A stretch of DNA of 7,650 nucleotides from Alphaproteobacteria bacterium (GTDB taxonomy: Bacteria; Pseudomonadota; Alphaproteobacteria; Rhizobiales; Devosiaceae). Positions 1 through 6,370 of this stretch are shown here, one piece after another. The notes under the pieces are model-generated. The model searched no databases. It was not told the DNA's origin and saw only the letters and a program-made list of their open reading frames with translations. Position 1 is the first letter of the stretch. Each line of letters begins with the position of its first letter. A program made the translations under genes and the position numbers. The stretch lies in the NCBI GenBank assembly GCA_013152625.1, contig JAADFY010000044.1, positions 1 to 7,650 of the forward strand, given 5' to 3'.

Positions 1-547
1 GCTGGCAGCGGTCACCGGCGGCACGGTCACCCTGACCAATCTGGGGGAAAACACCCGACAGCCCGATTACGGGTTTTTAACGATCCTGGAGCGCATGGGG
101 GCAAAAGTAACACGAGGGGCGCTTACAACAGTAATAACGGGCAACGGCAGGCTCAAGGGCGGTTTTACCATCGATATGCAGCCCCTGTCGGACGCCACCC
201 TCACCCTTGCCGCCATCGCCCCGTTTGCCAACGCACCGATCACCATGACCGGGGTGGCCCATATTCGCCATCACGAAAGCGACCGGATTTCGGCCATGTG
301 TGCGGCGCTTCAGGCGCTGGGGATTACGGTGGAGGAGCATGATGACGGGCTGACTGTGCATCCCGGAGCGCCAAAATTTGCTGCGGTTAAAACCCATGAC
401 GATCACCGCATGGCCATGTCGCTGGCGGTTTTGGGGGCTGCCGGGGCCGGGGTGGAACTGGACCAGCCGGGCTGTGTTTCCAAAACGTGCCCGGGGTTTT
501 TCGATCAACTGGCCGAACTGGGCATCACAACCCAAAATATCCTTTAG
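1..547 (+). CDS. aroA: EPSP synthase (3-phosphoshikimate 1-carboxyvinyltransferase), 3' part
   Basis: This is the C-terminal ~181 residues of an EPSP synthase-family protein; the 5' part lies outside the window and the frame is read from base 2. The enzyme transfers the enolpyruvyl group of PEP to shikimate-3-phosphate in the chorismate pathway, in the cytoplasm. Family motifs visible in order are LERMGAKV, the HHESDRIS stretch (the R-x-K-E-S/T-D-R region of AroA), THDDHRMAMSLAVLG (the DHR-M/I-A-M motif) and PGCVSKTCPGFFDQL near the end (the usual K-T-F-P motif with Cys for Phe). The sequence looks unlike the AroA I associate with alphaproteobacteria (which has RVKESDRI), and no cmk or rpsA follows. 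It could therefore be a second or transferred copy. The gene ends in TAG at 545-547 and runs convergently into the transporter gene. The family call is firm; which paralogue it is, and its exact substrate, are less sure. Confidence 0.85.
   Translation, partial: LAAVTGGTVTLTNLGENTRQPDYGFLTILERMGAKVTRGALTTVITGNGRLKGGFTIDMQPLSDATLTLAAIAPFANAPITMTGVAHIRHHESDRISAMCAALQALGITVEEHDDGLTVHPGAPKFAAVKTHDDHRMAMSLAVLGAAGAGVELDQPGCVSKTCPGFFDQLAELGITTQNIL
544..547. other. Four-base convergent stop-codon overlap (aroA / DMT transporter)
   Basis: The bases TTAG at 544-547 contain the aroA stop TAG (545-547, + strand) and, on the - strand, the transporter stop TAA (544-546). There is no space for an intergenic terminator, so transcripts of the two genes must either overlap antisense or end inside the opposite gene. 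Confidence 0.9.
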
Positions 548-1506
548 TCAGCGGGTTCTTTTCTTCTCGCCGACCATTCTGCCAGGAAAATCCCTGCAAT
601 CACAAAACCTGCGGCGGTAAAGTGAAACAATTGCGGGGTTTCGCCAATAATGACAATCGAGCCAACGGTGCCAAATACCGGCACCAGATTGATGAAAAGC
701 GAAGCGCGGTTCGGCCCGATCCTGCTCACGCCCATGGCATAGCACAACTGGGAAACGATTGAGGGAAAGATGGCGGCAAACACGACAATGCCCCAGCCGG
801 TGGGCGTTACCAGTGGGAGCCCTGAGAGCATGGCGTTTATGCCGCCGCCAAAGGTGGCCTGATAAAGTATCGCGGAAATGGCAGCACCGAAGAACGTGAC
901 CGCGAGAAAACTGAGCCAGTGAATGTCGGGGCGGTATTTAAGGGTGAGGGAATAAAACGCGTAAAGGGCCGCCGCCAGCACCACCAGAATATCGCCGATA
1001 TTGACCGTCAGTTCGAGGATTCGACGCGGGTCGCCATGGGTGGCGACCAGAACAATTCCCCAGATGGTCAGGCCGACCCCGACGATCTGCAACGGGCGGG
1101 CGCGCACCCCGAAAAACATGAAATTTGCAGCCATGACCAGCACCGGAATGGCCGCCTGCTCGATGGAGACATTGATGGATGTGGTGTATTTCTGCGCCTC
1201 GAACATGAGCACGTTGAACGCGGAAAATCCCAAGGCGCCATATAGCATGAGCCACCAGAACCCGGCCCGGATGCGGGGCCAGTCCCGGCGTATATGGGGC
1301 CAGGCCAACGGCAAGACGAGCACGAAAGCCAGGGTAAAGCGGATGATGGTCTGGGTGGTGGGTTCGATATTGCCGACGGCGAGCTTTCCGGCAATGGTGT
1401 TGCCGCCCCACATGAGCGGCGCGATCACCAGCAGCACGTAAGGGTGTGTCAGCGGGTTTTTGGGGCTCTCCCTGGTTGTGGATGCGGCGATCTGGGGTTT
1501 TGTCAT
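544..1506 (-). CDS. EamA/DMT-superfamily inner-membrane transporter
   Basis: A 320-residue polytopic membrane protein with the drug/metabolite transporter layout: two EamA repeats and about ten helices (approximately 24-43, 51-70, 83-100, 113-133, 138-155, 169-188, 196-215, 236-258, 268-287, 296-312). The first repeat has the family motif MWGGNTIAGK (residues 32-41). The second has GPNRASLFINLVPVFG (264-279) followed by IGETPQ and a final helix, which is typical of the family. Such proteins export amino acids, purine-type metabolites or other small compounds; the substrate cannot be read from the sequence. I chose the ATG at 1504-1506 because it puts a short polar tail before helix 1; the frame stays open to 1647, and the ATGs at 1560 and 1545 are alternatives. 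No start has a strong ribosome-binding site. The gene is divergent from purA, and a DMT gene next to purA is also an arrangement I recall from rhizobia. Confidence 0.88.
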   Translation of the reverse strand: MTKPQIAASTTRESPKNPLTHPYVLLVIAPLMWGGNTIAGKLAVGNIEPTTQTIIRFTLAFVLVLPLAWPHIRRDWPRIRAGFWWLMLYGALGFSAFNVLMFEAQKYTTSINVSIEQAAIPVLVMAANFMFFGVRARPLQIVGVGLTIWGIVLVATHGDPRRILELTVNIGDILVVLAAALYAFYSLTLKYRPDIHWLSFLAVTFFGAAISAILYQATFGGGINAMLSGLPLVTPTGWGIVVFAAIFPSIVSQLCYAMGVSRIGPNRASLFINLVPVFGTVGSIVIIGETPQLFHFTAAGFVIAGIFLAEWSARRKEPAD

Positions 1507-1583
1507 AAATGCACTTTTGGTGTAGAGCCCATGCGTTATCAGCATCTCGTAGCTGCGCATACACTTATTCGCCTTTGCCCTGA

Positions 1584-1598
1584 CCGGCAAAATGCCGG
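1584..1598. repeat. Perfect short inverted repeat in the DMT/purA divergent region
   Basis: CCGGCA-AAA-TGCCGG forms a perfect 6-bp stem with a 3-base loop. It lies in the middle of the 160-bp region (1507-1666) between the divergent transporter and purA genes, 68 bp before the purA start. It has no T-tract, so it is not a terminator. It could be an operator or 5'-UTR hairpin for one or both genes. In GC-rich DNA a palindrome this short can also occur by chance. I see no convincing -35/-10 pair elsewhere in this region. Confidence 0.4.
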
Positions 1599-1666
1599 GA
1601 ACCGGTGCGCGGGAATTTCGCCGGTTTGCAAACCTTGTTCGGGACAATCATGGGGGCAATCTTGCC

Positions 1667-2956
1667 ATGGCTAATGTAGTTGTTGTCGGTTCCCAGTGGG
1701 GAGATGAGGGCAAAGGAAAGATCGTAGACTGGCTTAGCGAGCGCGCCGACGTGGTGGTGCGCTATCAGGGCGGGCACAATGCCGGGCATACCCTGGTCAT
1801 TGACGGGGTCAGCTACAAACTCTCGCTGCTGCCCTCGGGGGTTGTGCGGGGCAAACTGTCCGTTATCGGCAACGGGGTTGTGGTCGATCCGCACCATTTT
1901 GTGTCGGAAGTGGCCCGGCTGCGCGAACAGGGGGTTACGATTTCGCCGCAATGCCTGCGCATTGCCGATAACGCAACCCTGATATTGTCGCTGCACCGGG
2001 ATCTCGACGCCATACGCGAGGGGTCCAACTCGGGGCTGAAAATCGGCACCACCCGGCGCGGAATCGGGCCGGCCTACGAAGACAAGGTTGGCCGGCGGGC
2101 CATTCGTGTGGTGGATCTGGCCAACCCGGCAGGTCTTGACGAGAAAATCGAGCGCCTGCTGGGTCATCACAATGCCTTGCGCCGGGGCATGGGGCTGGAA
2201 GAAATTTCGGCCGGGACGTTACGGCAGGAACTGATGGCGGTGGCGGGCGACATTTTGCCCTACATGGACCGGACCTGGGCGCTGCTGGAGGAAAAGCGGC
2301 GATCCGGCGCCCGCATTTTGTTCGAAGGCGCGCAAGGGGCGCTCCTGGACATTGACCACGGCACGTATCCGTTTGTTACCTCTTCCAACACGGTGGCGGG
2401 ACAGGCGGCGGCCGGGGCCGGGCTGGGCCCGGGGACCATCGATTATGTGCTGGGGATTACCAAGGCCTATACCACCCGGGTCGGGGAGGGGCCGTTTCCA
2501 GCCGAGCAGGATAATGAAGTGGGGCAGTTCCTGGGGGAGCGGGGCCGCGAAATCGGCGTGGTGACAGGCCGGAATCGCCGGTGCGGCTGGTTTGATGCGG
2601 TGCTGGTACGCCAGAGTGTGGTGACAAGCGGGATGAATGGCATTGCGCTGACGAAGCTGGATGTGCTCGACGGGATGGAAAAAATCAAGGTGTGCACCGG
2701 ATATGACCTGCAGGGGACCCGAATCGACTATCTTCCTGCCGCAATGGAGGCGCAATCGGAGGTAAAACCGATCTATGAAACGCTAGAGGGCTGGCAACAT
2801 ACAACTGCTGGCGCGCGAAGCTGGGCCGATCTGCCGGCCGAAGCGGTGAAATATGTGCGCCGTATCGAAGAATTGATCGGGTGTCCGGCGGCGATGCTGT
2901 CGACCAGCCCGGAGCGGTTGGATACCATTTTGGTACATGACCCGTTTCAAGATTGA
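1667..2956 (+). CDS. purA: Adenylosuccinate synthetase
   Basis: This cytoplasmic enzyme of AMP synthesis joins IMP and aspartate using GTP, giving adenylosuccinate. The protein has 429 residues, the normal bacterial length. Motifs are complete: the P-loop-like GSQWGDEGKGK (8-18, with catalytic Asp13), GGHNAGHT with catalytic His41, IGTTRRGIGPAY in the IMP-binding region, the family signature LDIDHGTYPFVTSSN, VTGRNRRCGWFDAVLVRQ and the guanine-specifying TKLDVLDG. The frame is open 25 codons upstream to 1592, but the start at 1667 gives the conserved MANVVVVGSQWGDEG beginning. A GGGGG run at 1652-1656 is the only plausible Shine-Dalgarno signal, ten bases ahead. The stop TGA at 2954-2956 is followed after 46 bp by the next gene on the same strand with no terminator between them, so the two may be co-transcribed. 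Confidence 0.98.
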   Translation: MANVVVVGSQWGDEGKGKIVDWLSERADVVVRYQGGHNAGHTLVIDGVSYKLSLLPSGVVRGKLSVIGNGVVVDPHHFVSEVARLREQGVTISPQCLRIADNATLILSLHRDLDAIREGSNSGLKIGTTRRGIGPAYEDKVGRRAIRVVDLANPAGLDEKIERLLGHHNALRRGMGLEEISAGTLRQELMAVAGDILPYMDRTWALLEEKRRSGARILFEGAQGALLDIDHGTYPFVTSSNTVAGQAAAGAGLGPGTIDYVLGITKAYTTRVGEGPFPAEQDNEVGQFLGERGREIGVVTGRNRRCGWFDAVLVRQSVVTSGMNGIALTKLDVLDGMEKIKVCTGYDLQGTRIDYLPAAMEAQSEVKPIYETLEGWQHTTAGARSWADLPAEAVKYVRRIEELIGCPAAMLSTSPERLDTILVHDPFQD

Positions 2957-3002
2957 ATTTTGCTGGTAAGAGTCCCCGTCATTGATGAGTACCGGGTAAC
3001 AC

Positions 3003-5495
3003 ATGGCCGATTACAAAGAATTGTTGCGAAAGGCGATCGAGGCCCTGCCTGAGAGCAACGGGGCCGCCCGCAGGGCCGTCTATGAAAAAGCGCGCGGGGC
3101 GCTGGTCAACCAGTTGCGCGCCATCAAACCGGCCCTGACCCCAAGAGATATCAATCAGCACCGGCTTAACCTTGAAGATTGTATCCGCTTAGTGGAGCAG
3201 GAGGCCACAGAGGCCTTGTTGCTGGGCCGCTCCCGCCAACCGGCCCGGCTTACCGCGCCGGAGCCGAAACCCGATAGAAAAACCCGCGGCAGCCGCCAAA
3301 AGTCTGCCGCCCGGCCAAAGGCGCGGACCCGATCGAAGGTGGCGCCGACGCCAGCCCCTGAACCGGCCGAGCCCGAATATGTGCCTGAAACCGCCAATGG
3401 CGCGTTTCTTGACGGTGAGAGAGATCCGGTTGCCGACGAAGGCGCGGTGCCAGTGGAAGAAACCATTGAAGCGGCACCGGCCCGACCCAGATCGCGCACC
3501 CGGACCCTGGGCAACAACCAGAACCGGCCGGTCGCGGGGCGGACCGCTGAACTGGCGGCGGCGGGCAATATGTACGGGGGGCAGGCTGAGGCCATGGCGC
3601 CACTCGAAGACGATCATGCGCTGGTGCCGGTGCCCGTTGCGCCCCGGGGGCGCAGACGCCAGACCATCGAGCAGGTCATCGCGGCGGCGGAAAGCGATGC
3701 AGGCGGGGCGGCGGAAAAACCGCGCCGGCGAAGGCGCAAACCGGTCAAGGCAAAGACGGCGCCCAGGGGAACTGCCCGGCGGCGCAAGGTAAAGCCGGTG
3801 GATGACGAGTTTGATACAAGCGCTCTGATTGATGAGATAAATCCGGTGGCAGCCCAACAGGCGCTGGCCCGGAACAGAGCGCCCTCCACACGGGTGGTTC
3901 CGGCCCGGTCCAGCCAGCGCGAGGCGGCGGCCATGCGTCAGGCGGCCCGGCCCGTGCCAAGGCCGCGCCCGGTGATCGAGCCGCCGTTGGTGGACACGGA
4001 GGAAGACCCGTATCTCGACGAGACCGAAGCCACAGGCCGTGCGCCCGAAGATTTTGACAGGGTGGCTGAAGACACGGAAGATTTGCCGGATGCCTTCGAA
4101 GCGGCGCCTGGCGTTCTGGAAGACGACAATCCGCAGGCCGCCATTGACCGGGCCATTGCAGCACTTGATCGGGAGGCCAGCGGGCAGGCGGGATATGTGG
4201 ATGAAGACGACGAGTTGTACGCGTTCGGTGCCCGGGGCACGCAAAATGAGCGGGACGGGATCGACCGTCAACGCAGGGCTGCCGGCGGGAACACAGATCT
4301 GGCGGGCGATGACGGTTACCCGGTGGACGAAGATGACGAAACCGATGATGGTGAAGATGAGTTTGATACCGATGACGAACCTGCCGTGCAGCGTTTGCAG
4401 CCGTTGTCGATATCGGGACCCCTGCGACGCCCTGCCCGGCCCCGGCCTGACTTGAATACCGGCCGGGCAAATGGTCCATCGGCCCGTAAAAACCGCAATC
4501 GCGATGCGGGGTTTGCCACCGAACTGGCGGATGCGCCCATGCTCGATGACGAGCAGGGTGGCGCCAATCGGATCAAGGTATTTCTGGTAATGGTGGTGGT
4601 GCTGGCGGTGGCGGTGGGGGGCGGTGGAATCTGGGCCTGGCGCGCTGGATTTCTTGATTTCGCAGCGCCTTCGCCCCAACCGGGAGCCGGTGAACAAGGG
4701 ACGCCCTCAACCAGTGTTCAGGTCGATGCGAACGCCGGTTCGCCGAGAACCGTGGGCGGCGGGATAACGCCGGCGGAAGGTGCTTTGGGGGCGGCGGAAG
4801 GTGGTGTCAAAAGCGATGAACGGTTGCCCTCCGAGACAAATGTTGGCACCGCGCCAACACCAAATGCCGAGACAACCACGGGCGAGTTAAGTGTGGGGAC
4901 ACAGGCGCCGGCTGCGGATGCCGGACAAGCCCCGACGGGGGAGGGTCTGCCCGAGGTGGCCAGCATAGCCGGTAGCCAGTCGATCCTTTTTGAGGAGCAA
5001 AGCAACGGTGCGGGACCGGCGCCGTTCTCGGGATCGGTGGACTGGACCCGGGGGGTCGATGAGATCGGATTGCCGGTCATTCTGGGCAGTTCGACGATAC
5101 CGGCACGGAATCTCTCGGTGGATATCCTGATCCGCAAAAATTCGGACCCGGCGCTGCCGGCCAGCCATCTGATCGAAGTCAATTTCTCCGTGACCCAGAG
5201 TTTCGTCGGCGGCGGCATTGCCAGCCTGCCCGGTGTGTTGCTCAAGCGTGAGGAACGTTCCCGGGACGATGCGCTGGTGGGGGCCTCGGCGCGGGTGTTC
5301 GATAACTCGTTCCTTTTTGCCTTGAGCTCGGAACCCAAGGACGTAACGGCAAATACGGAAATGCTTGAAACCTATGGGTGGCTCGATCTGCCGCTGGTTT
5401 ACTCAACCGGGCGTCGGGCGATCCTTTCTTTGGAAAAAGGCGACGAGGGCCAAAAGATATTTACCGATGTGCTCACTGCCTGGGCCGACGGTTAA
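3003..5495 (+). CDS. Large single-pass membrane protein with charged disordered cytoplasmic region and periplasmic C-domain, function unknown
   Basis: An 830-residue protein I cannot assign a function to. Residues 1-75 form a compact, probably helical module (MADYKELLRKAIEALP, then R-x-A-V-Y-E-K-A-R-x-A-L and a QLRAIKPALTPRDI stretch) that I recall at the N-terminus of several alphaproteobacterial proteins of unknown function. Residues ~80-520 are low-complexity and probably disordered. They alternate basic blocks (89-113 and 240-265, rich in R/K) with acidic ones (around 400 and 442-460, almost all D/E). A single transmembrane helix follows at about 526-547, with RIK just before it, which suggests the N-terminus is cytoplasmic. 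After a Gly/Ala/Pro/Thr-rich linker (~550-655), a folded-looking domain spans ~660-830 (SILFEEQ, GSVDW, LIEVNFSV, LPGVLLKREE, ending near FTDVLTAWADG) and should be periplasmic. The start ATG at 3003 has only a weak ribosome-binding site. A structural, polarity or envelope-linking role is possible, but this is only inferred from the architecture. Confidence 0.9.
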   Translation: MADYKELLRKAIEALPESNGAARRAVYEKARGALVNQLRAIKPALTPRDINQHRLNLEDCIRLVEQEATEALLLGRSRQPARLTAPEPKPDRKTRGSRQKSAARPKARTRSKVAPTPAPEPAEPEYVPETANGAFLDGERDPVADEGAVPVEETIEAAPARPRSRTRTLGNNQNRPVAGRTAELAAAGNMYGGQAEAMAPLEDDHALVPVPVAPRGRRRQTIEQVIAAAESDAGGAAEKPRRRRRKPVKAKTAPRGTARRRKVKPVDDEFDTSALIDEINPVAAQQALARNRAPSTRVVPARSSQREAAAMRQAARPVPRPRPVIEPPLVDTEEDPYLDETEATGRAPEDFDRVAEDTEDLPDAFEAAPGVLEDDNPQAAIDRAIAALDREASGQAGYVDEDDELYAFGARGTQNERDGIDRQRRAAGGNTDLAGDDGYPVDEDDETDDGEDEFDTDDEPAVQRLQPLSISGPLRRPARPRPDLNTGRANGPSARKNRNRDAGFATELADAPMLDDEQGGANRIKVFLVMVVVLAVAVGGGGIWAWRAGFLDFAAPSPQPGAGEQGTPSTSVQVDANAGSPRTVGGGITPAEGALGAAEGGVKSDERLPSETNVGTAPTPNAETTTGELSVGTQAPAADAGQAPTGEGLPEVASIAGSQSILFEEQSNGAGPAPFSGSVDWTRGVDEIGLPVILGSSTIPARNLSVDILIRKNSDPALPASHLIEVNFSVTQSFVGGGIASLPGVLLKREERSRDDALVGASARVFDNSFLFALSSEPKDVTANTEMLETYGWLDLPLVYSTGRRAILSLEKGDEGQKIFTDVLTAWADG
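5492..5495. other. Four-base convergent stop-codon overlap (830-aa protein / thiQ)
   Basis: TTAA at 5492-5495 holds the + strand TAA stop (5493-5495) and the - strand TAA stop of thiQ (5492-5494). This is the second convergent pair in the window whose stop codons share exactly four bases. No terminator hairpin fits between the genes. Confidence 0.9.
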
Positions 5496-6136
5496 ACGGG
5501 TATTTTTTCCAGAACGCCATTCTTGATTTGAAACGTGGTCATTGCCAGATCGGCCAGAGCCTTGTGCTGATGGGACACCATGATGGTGTGCCAGCCTTTG
5601 CGGGCAACCAGTGATTTTACCAGCGCACCCAGCCGGGCGGCGGTCTGGGAATCGAGCGCGGAAAACGGCTCATCGAGCAGCAGCACCGGGCGATCCAGCA
5701 GCAGGGTTCGGGCCAGGGCAAGGCGCTGTTGCTGGCCGCCGGACAACAGCGCCGCCCGGCGATCAGAAAATTCCGACAGTCCGACGTTTTCCAGAGCCCC
5801 GGCGATGCGGGTTTTTTTTTCGGCTTTCTCCAGCCCCTGGGGTAACGCAATCCCAAGGTTTTTTGCCGCGCTGAGGTGATCAAACAGATTGTTGGCCTGA
5901 AACAGGATGGAAACGGGCCGATGCTGTGGCGGATGGGGGCAAAAATCGGTGCCATTGAGGCGGATGGTGCCGGATTGTAAAAGCACAAAACCGGCAATCA
6001 GATCCAGAAGTGTCGATTTGCCGGCACCGCTGGCCCCGGTAATGCCAATGATTTCTCCGGGGGAAACCCTGACATTGAAATTGTAGCTCACGCCCTGACC
6101 GGGATAGGCAAAGCGCACATTTTCAAGCACCAGCAT
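5492..6136 (-). CDS. thiQ: Thiamine/TPP ABC importer, ATP-binding protein
   Basis: A 214-residue ABC ATPase that powers ThiP-mediated thiamine or thiamine-diphosphate import, working on the cytoplasmic face of the inner membrane. All ATPase motifs are intact: Walker A GASGAGKST (34-42), Q-loop Gln80 inside ILFQANNLFDHL, signature LSGGQQQRLALA (131-142), Walker B VLLLDEP (151-157) with Glu156, D-loop SALD and H-loop His189. The RPVSILFQ-x-NNLF stretch and the short length are characteristic of ThiQ rather than of generic importers. The start ATG at 6134-6136 directly follows the TAA of a small open frame inside the upstream insertion, and no good Shine-Dalgarno motif remains there; GGTCTGGACCCTAA precedes the ATG. 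Codons for A-E-K-K-T at 5812-5820 (+ coordinates) contain a run of nine A on the coding strand, a possible slippage site. Confidence 0.95.
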   Translation of the reverse strand: MLVLENVRFAYPGQGVSYNFNVRVSPGEIIGITGASGAGKSTLLDLIAGFVLLQSGTIRLNGTDFCPHPPQHRPVSILFQANNLFDHLSAAKNLGIALPQGLEKAEKKTRIAGALENVGLSEFSDRRAALLSGGQQQRLALARTLLLDRPVLLLDEPFSALDSQTAARLGALVKSLVARKGWHTIMVSHQHKALADLAMTTFQIKNGVLEKIPV

Positions 6137-6159
6137 TTAGGGTCCAGACCCATAAACGG
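6137..6159 (+). repeat. Left terminal inverted repeat of the thiP-thiQ insertion
   Basis: The 20-base core GGGTCCAGACCCATAAACGG at 6140-6159 matches the reverse complement of 6383-6402 except at one base (A versus G). The match extends three bases outward (TTA at 6137-6139), partly as the TA target duplication. The outer 12 bases GGGTC-CA-GACCC are themselves a palindrome. Confidence 0.92.
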
Positions 6160-6370
6160 GGGCGATATGGCGCTTCAATTGGCAAGAATATGCACGAAGA
6201 AGGGTAAAAAACGGGTTTATCACCCGTTTGAGCCCTTCGACACAGCAGATTGAAGCCAATTGAGCGACCAAGAGGTTATGGCCAATATATCCACCTAATG
6301 CGTTGCAAAAGCTTGAAAACCATCTGGTTTCCATCGTTCTTGCGCCTGTTATGTGAACAAATTGGCTCAT
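6137..6370 (-). CDS. Small open frame (77 codons) within the insertion, doubtful protein
   Basis: The frame begins with an ATG (6368-6370) that overlaps the thiP stop as ATGA. It ends with TAA (6137-6139) immediately before the thiQ ATG (6134-6136), so it spans the gap exactly. A GGAG at 6381-6384 (- strand), ten bases ahead, could serve as ribosome-binding site. The product (MSQFVHITGARTMETRWFSS at the start, HIAPVYGSGP at the end) resembles nothing I know, is Cys/Phe/Arg-containing with no clear domain, and its last residues are encoded by the terminal repeat. It is probably not a functional protein. Translation through it could still carry ribosomes from thiP to thiQ. Confidence 0.3.
   Translation of the reverse strand: MSQFVHITGARTMETRWFSSFCNALGGYIGHNLLVAQLASICCVEGLKRVINPFFTLLRAYSCQLKRHIAPVYGSGP
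6171..6266. repeat. Nested imperfect palindrome inside the insertion
   Basis: Four segment pairs lie symmetrically around position 6219: 6209-6216 with 6222-6229 (AAACGGGT/ACCCGTTT, perfect), 6199-6204 with 6233-6238 (GAAGGG/CCCTTC), 6187-6193 with 6245-6251 (AATATGC/GCAGATT, one mismatch) and 6171-6183 with 6255-6266 (CGCTTCAATTGGC/GCCAATTGAGCG, one bulge). Together they would fold into a roughly 96-base interrupted stem in RNA or single-stranded DNA. The AATTGGC motif recurs a third time at 6360-6366 near the right end. Long internal hairpins are common in MITE-like elements. Confidence 0.75.
6206..6229 (-). terminator. Terminator-like hairpin with T6 tract, in the thiP-to-thiQ direction
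   Basis: Read on the - strand, the sequence is AAACGGGT, loop GATAA, ACCCGTTT and then three more T, so the descending arm ends in six consecutive T. The stem is eight base pairs with five in the strong CGGGT/ACCCG part. It resembles a weak intrinsic terminator and lies about 70 bp before thiQ. It could act as an attenuator for thiQ, especially when the small frame across it is not translated. On the + strand the T-tract is short, so any effect should be one-directional. Confidence 0.4.

Noticed and set aside
77..535. 152-codon open frame on the - strand opposite aroA
   Set aside because: It lies wholly antisense to a clear AroA frame and its product has no recognisable domain.
1507..1647. 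47-residue N-terminal extension of the DMT transporter
   Set aside because: The extension is Arg/Ser-rich, is not expected before helix 1 in this family, and would reach almost to the purA start.
1592..1666. 25-codon N-terminal extension of PurA
   Set aside because: PurA proteins start with M-x-N-V-V-V-V-G-x-Q-W-G-D-E-G, which matches the ATG at 1667; the extension would overlap the hairpin region and has no family support.
2957..3002. Terminator or promoter between purA and the 830-aa gene
   Set aside because: The 46 bp show no stem-loop with a T-tract and no convincing -35/-10 pair.
3189..4697. Long 502-codon open frame on the - strand
   Set aside because: It is an antisense shadow of the 830-aa gene, caused by high GC and few stops. 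Its product is an Arg/Gly/Pro-rich string with no domain or motif, and the sense frame has coherent domains and a TM helix.
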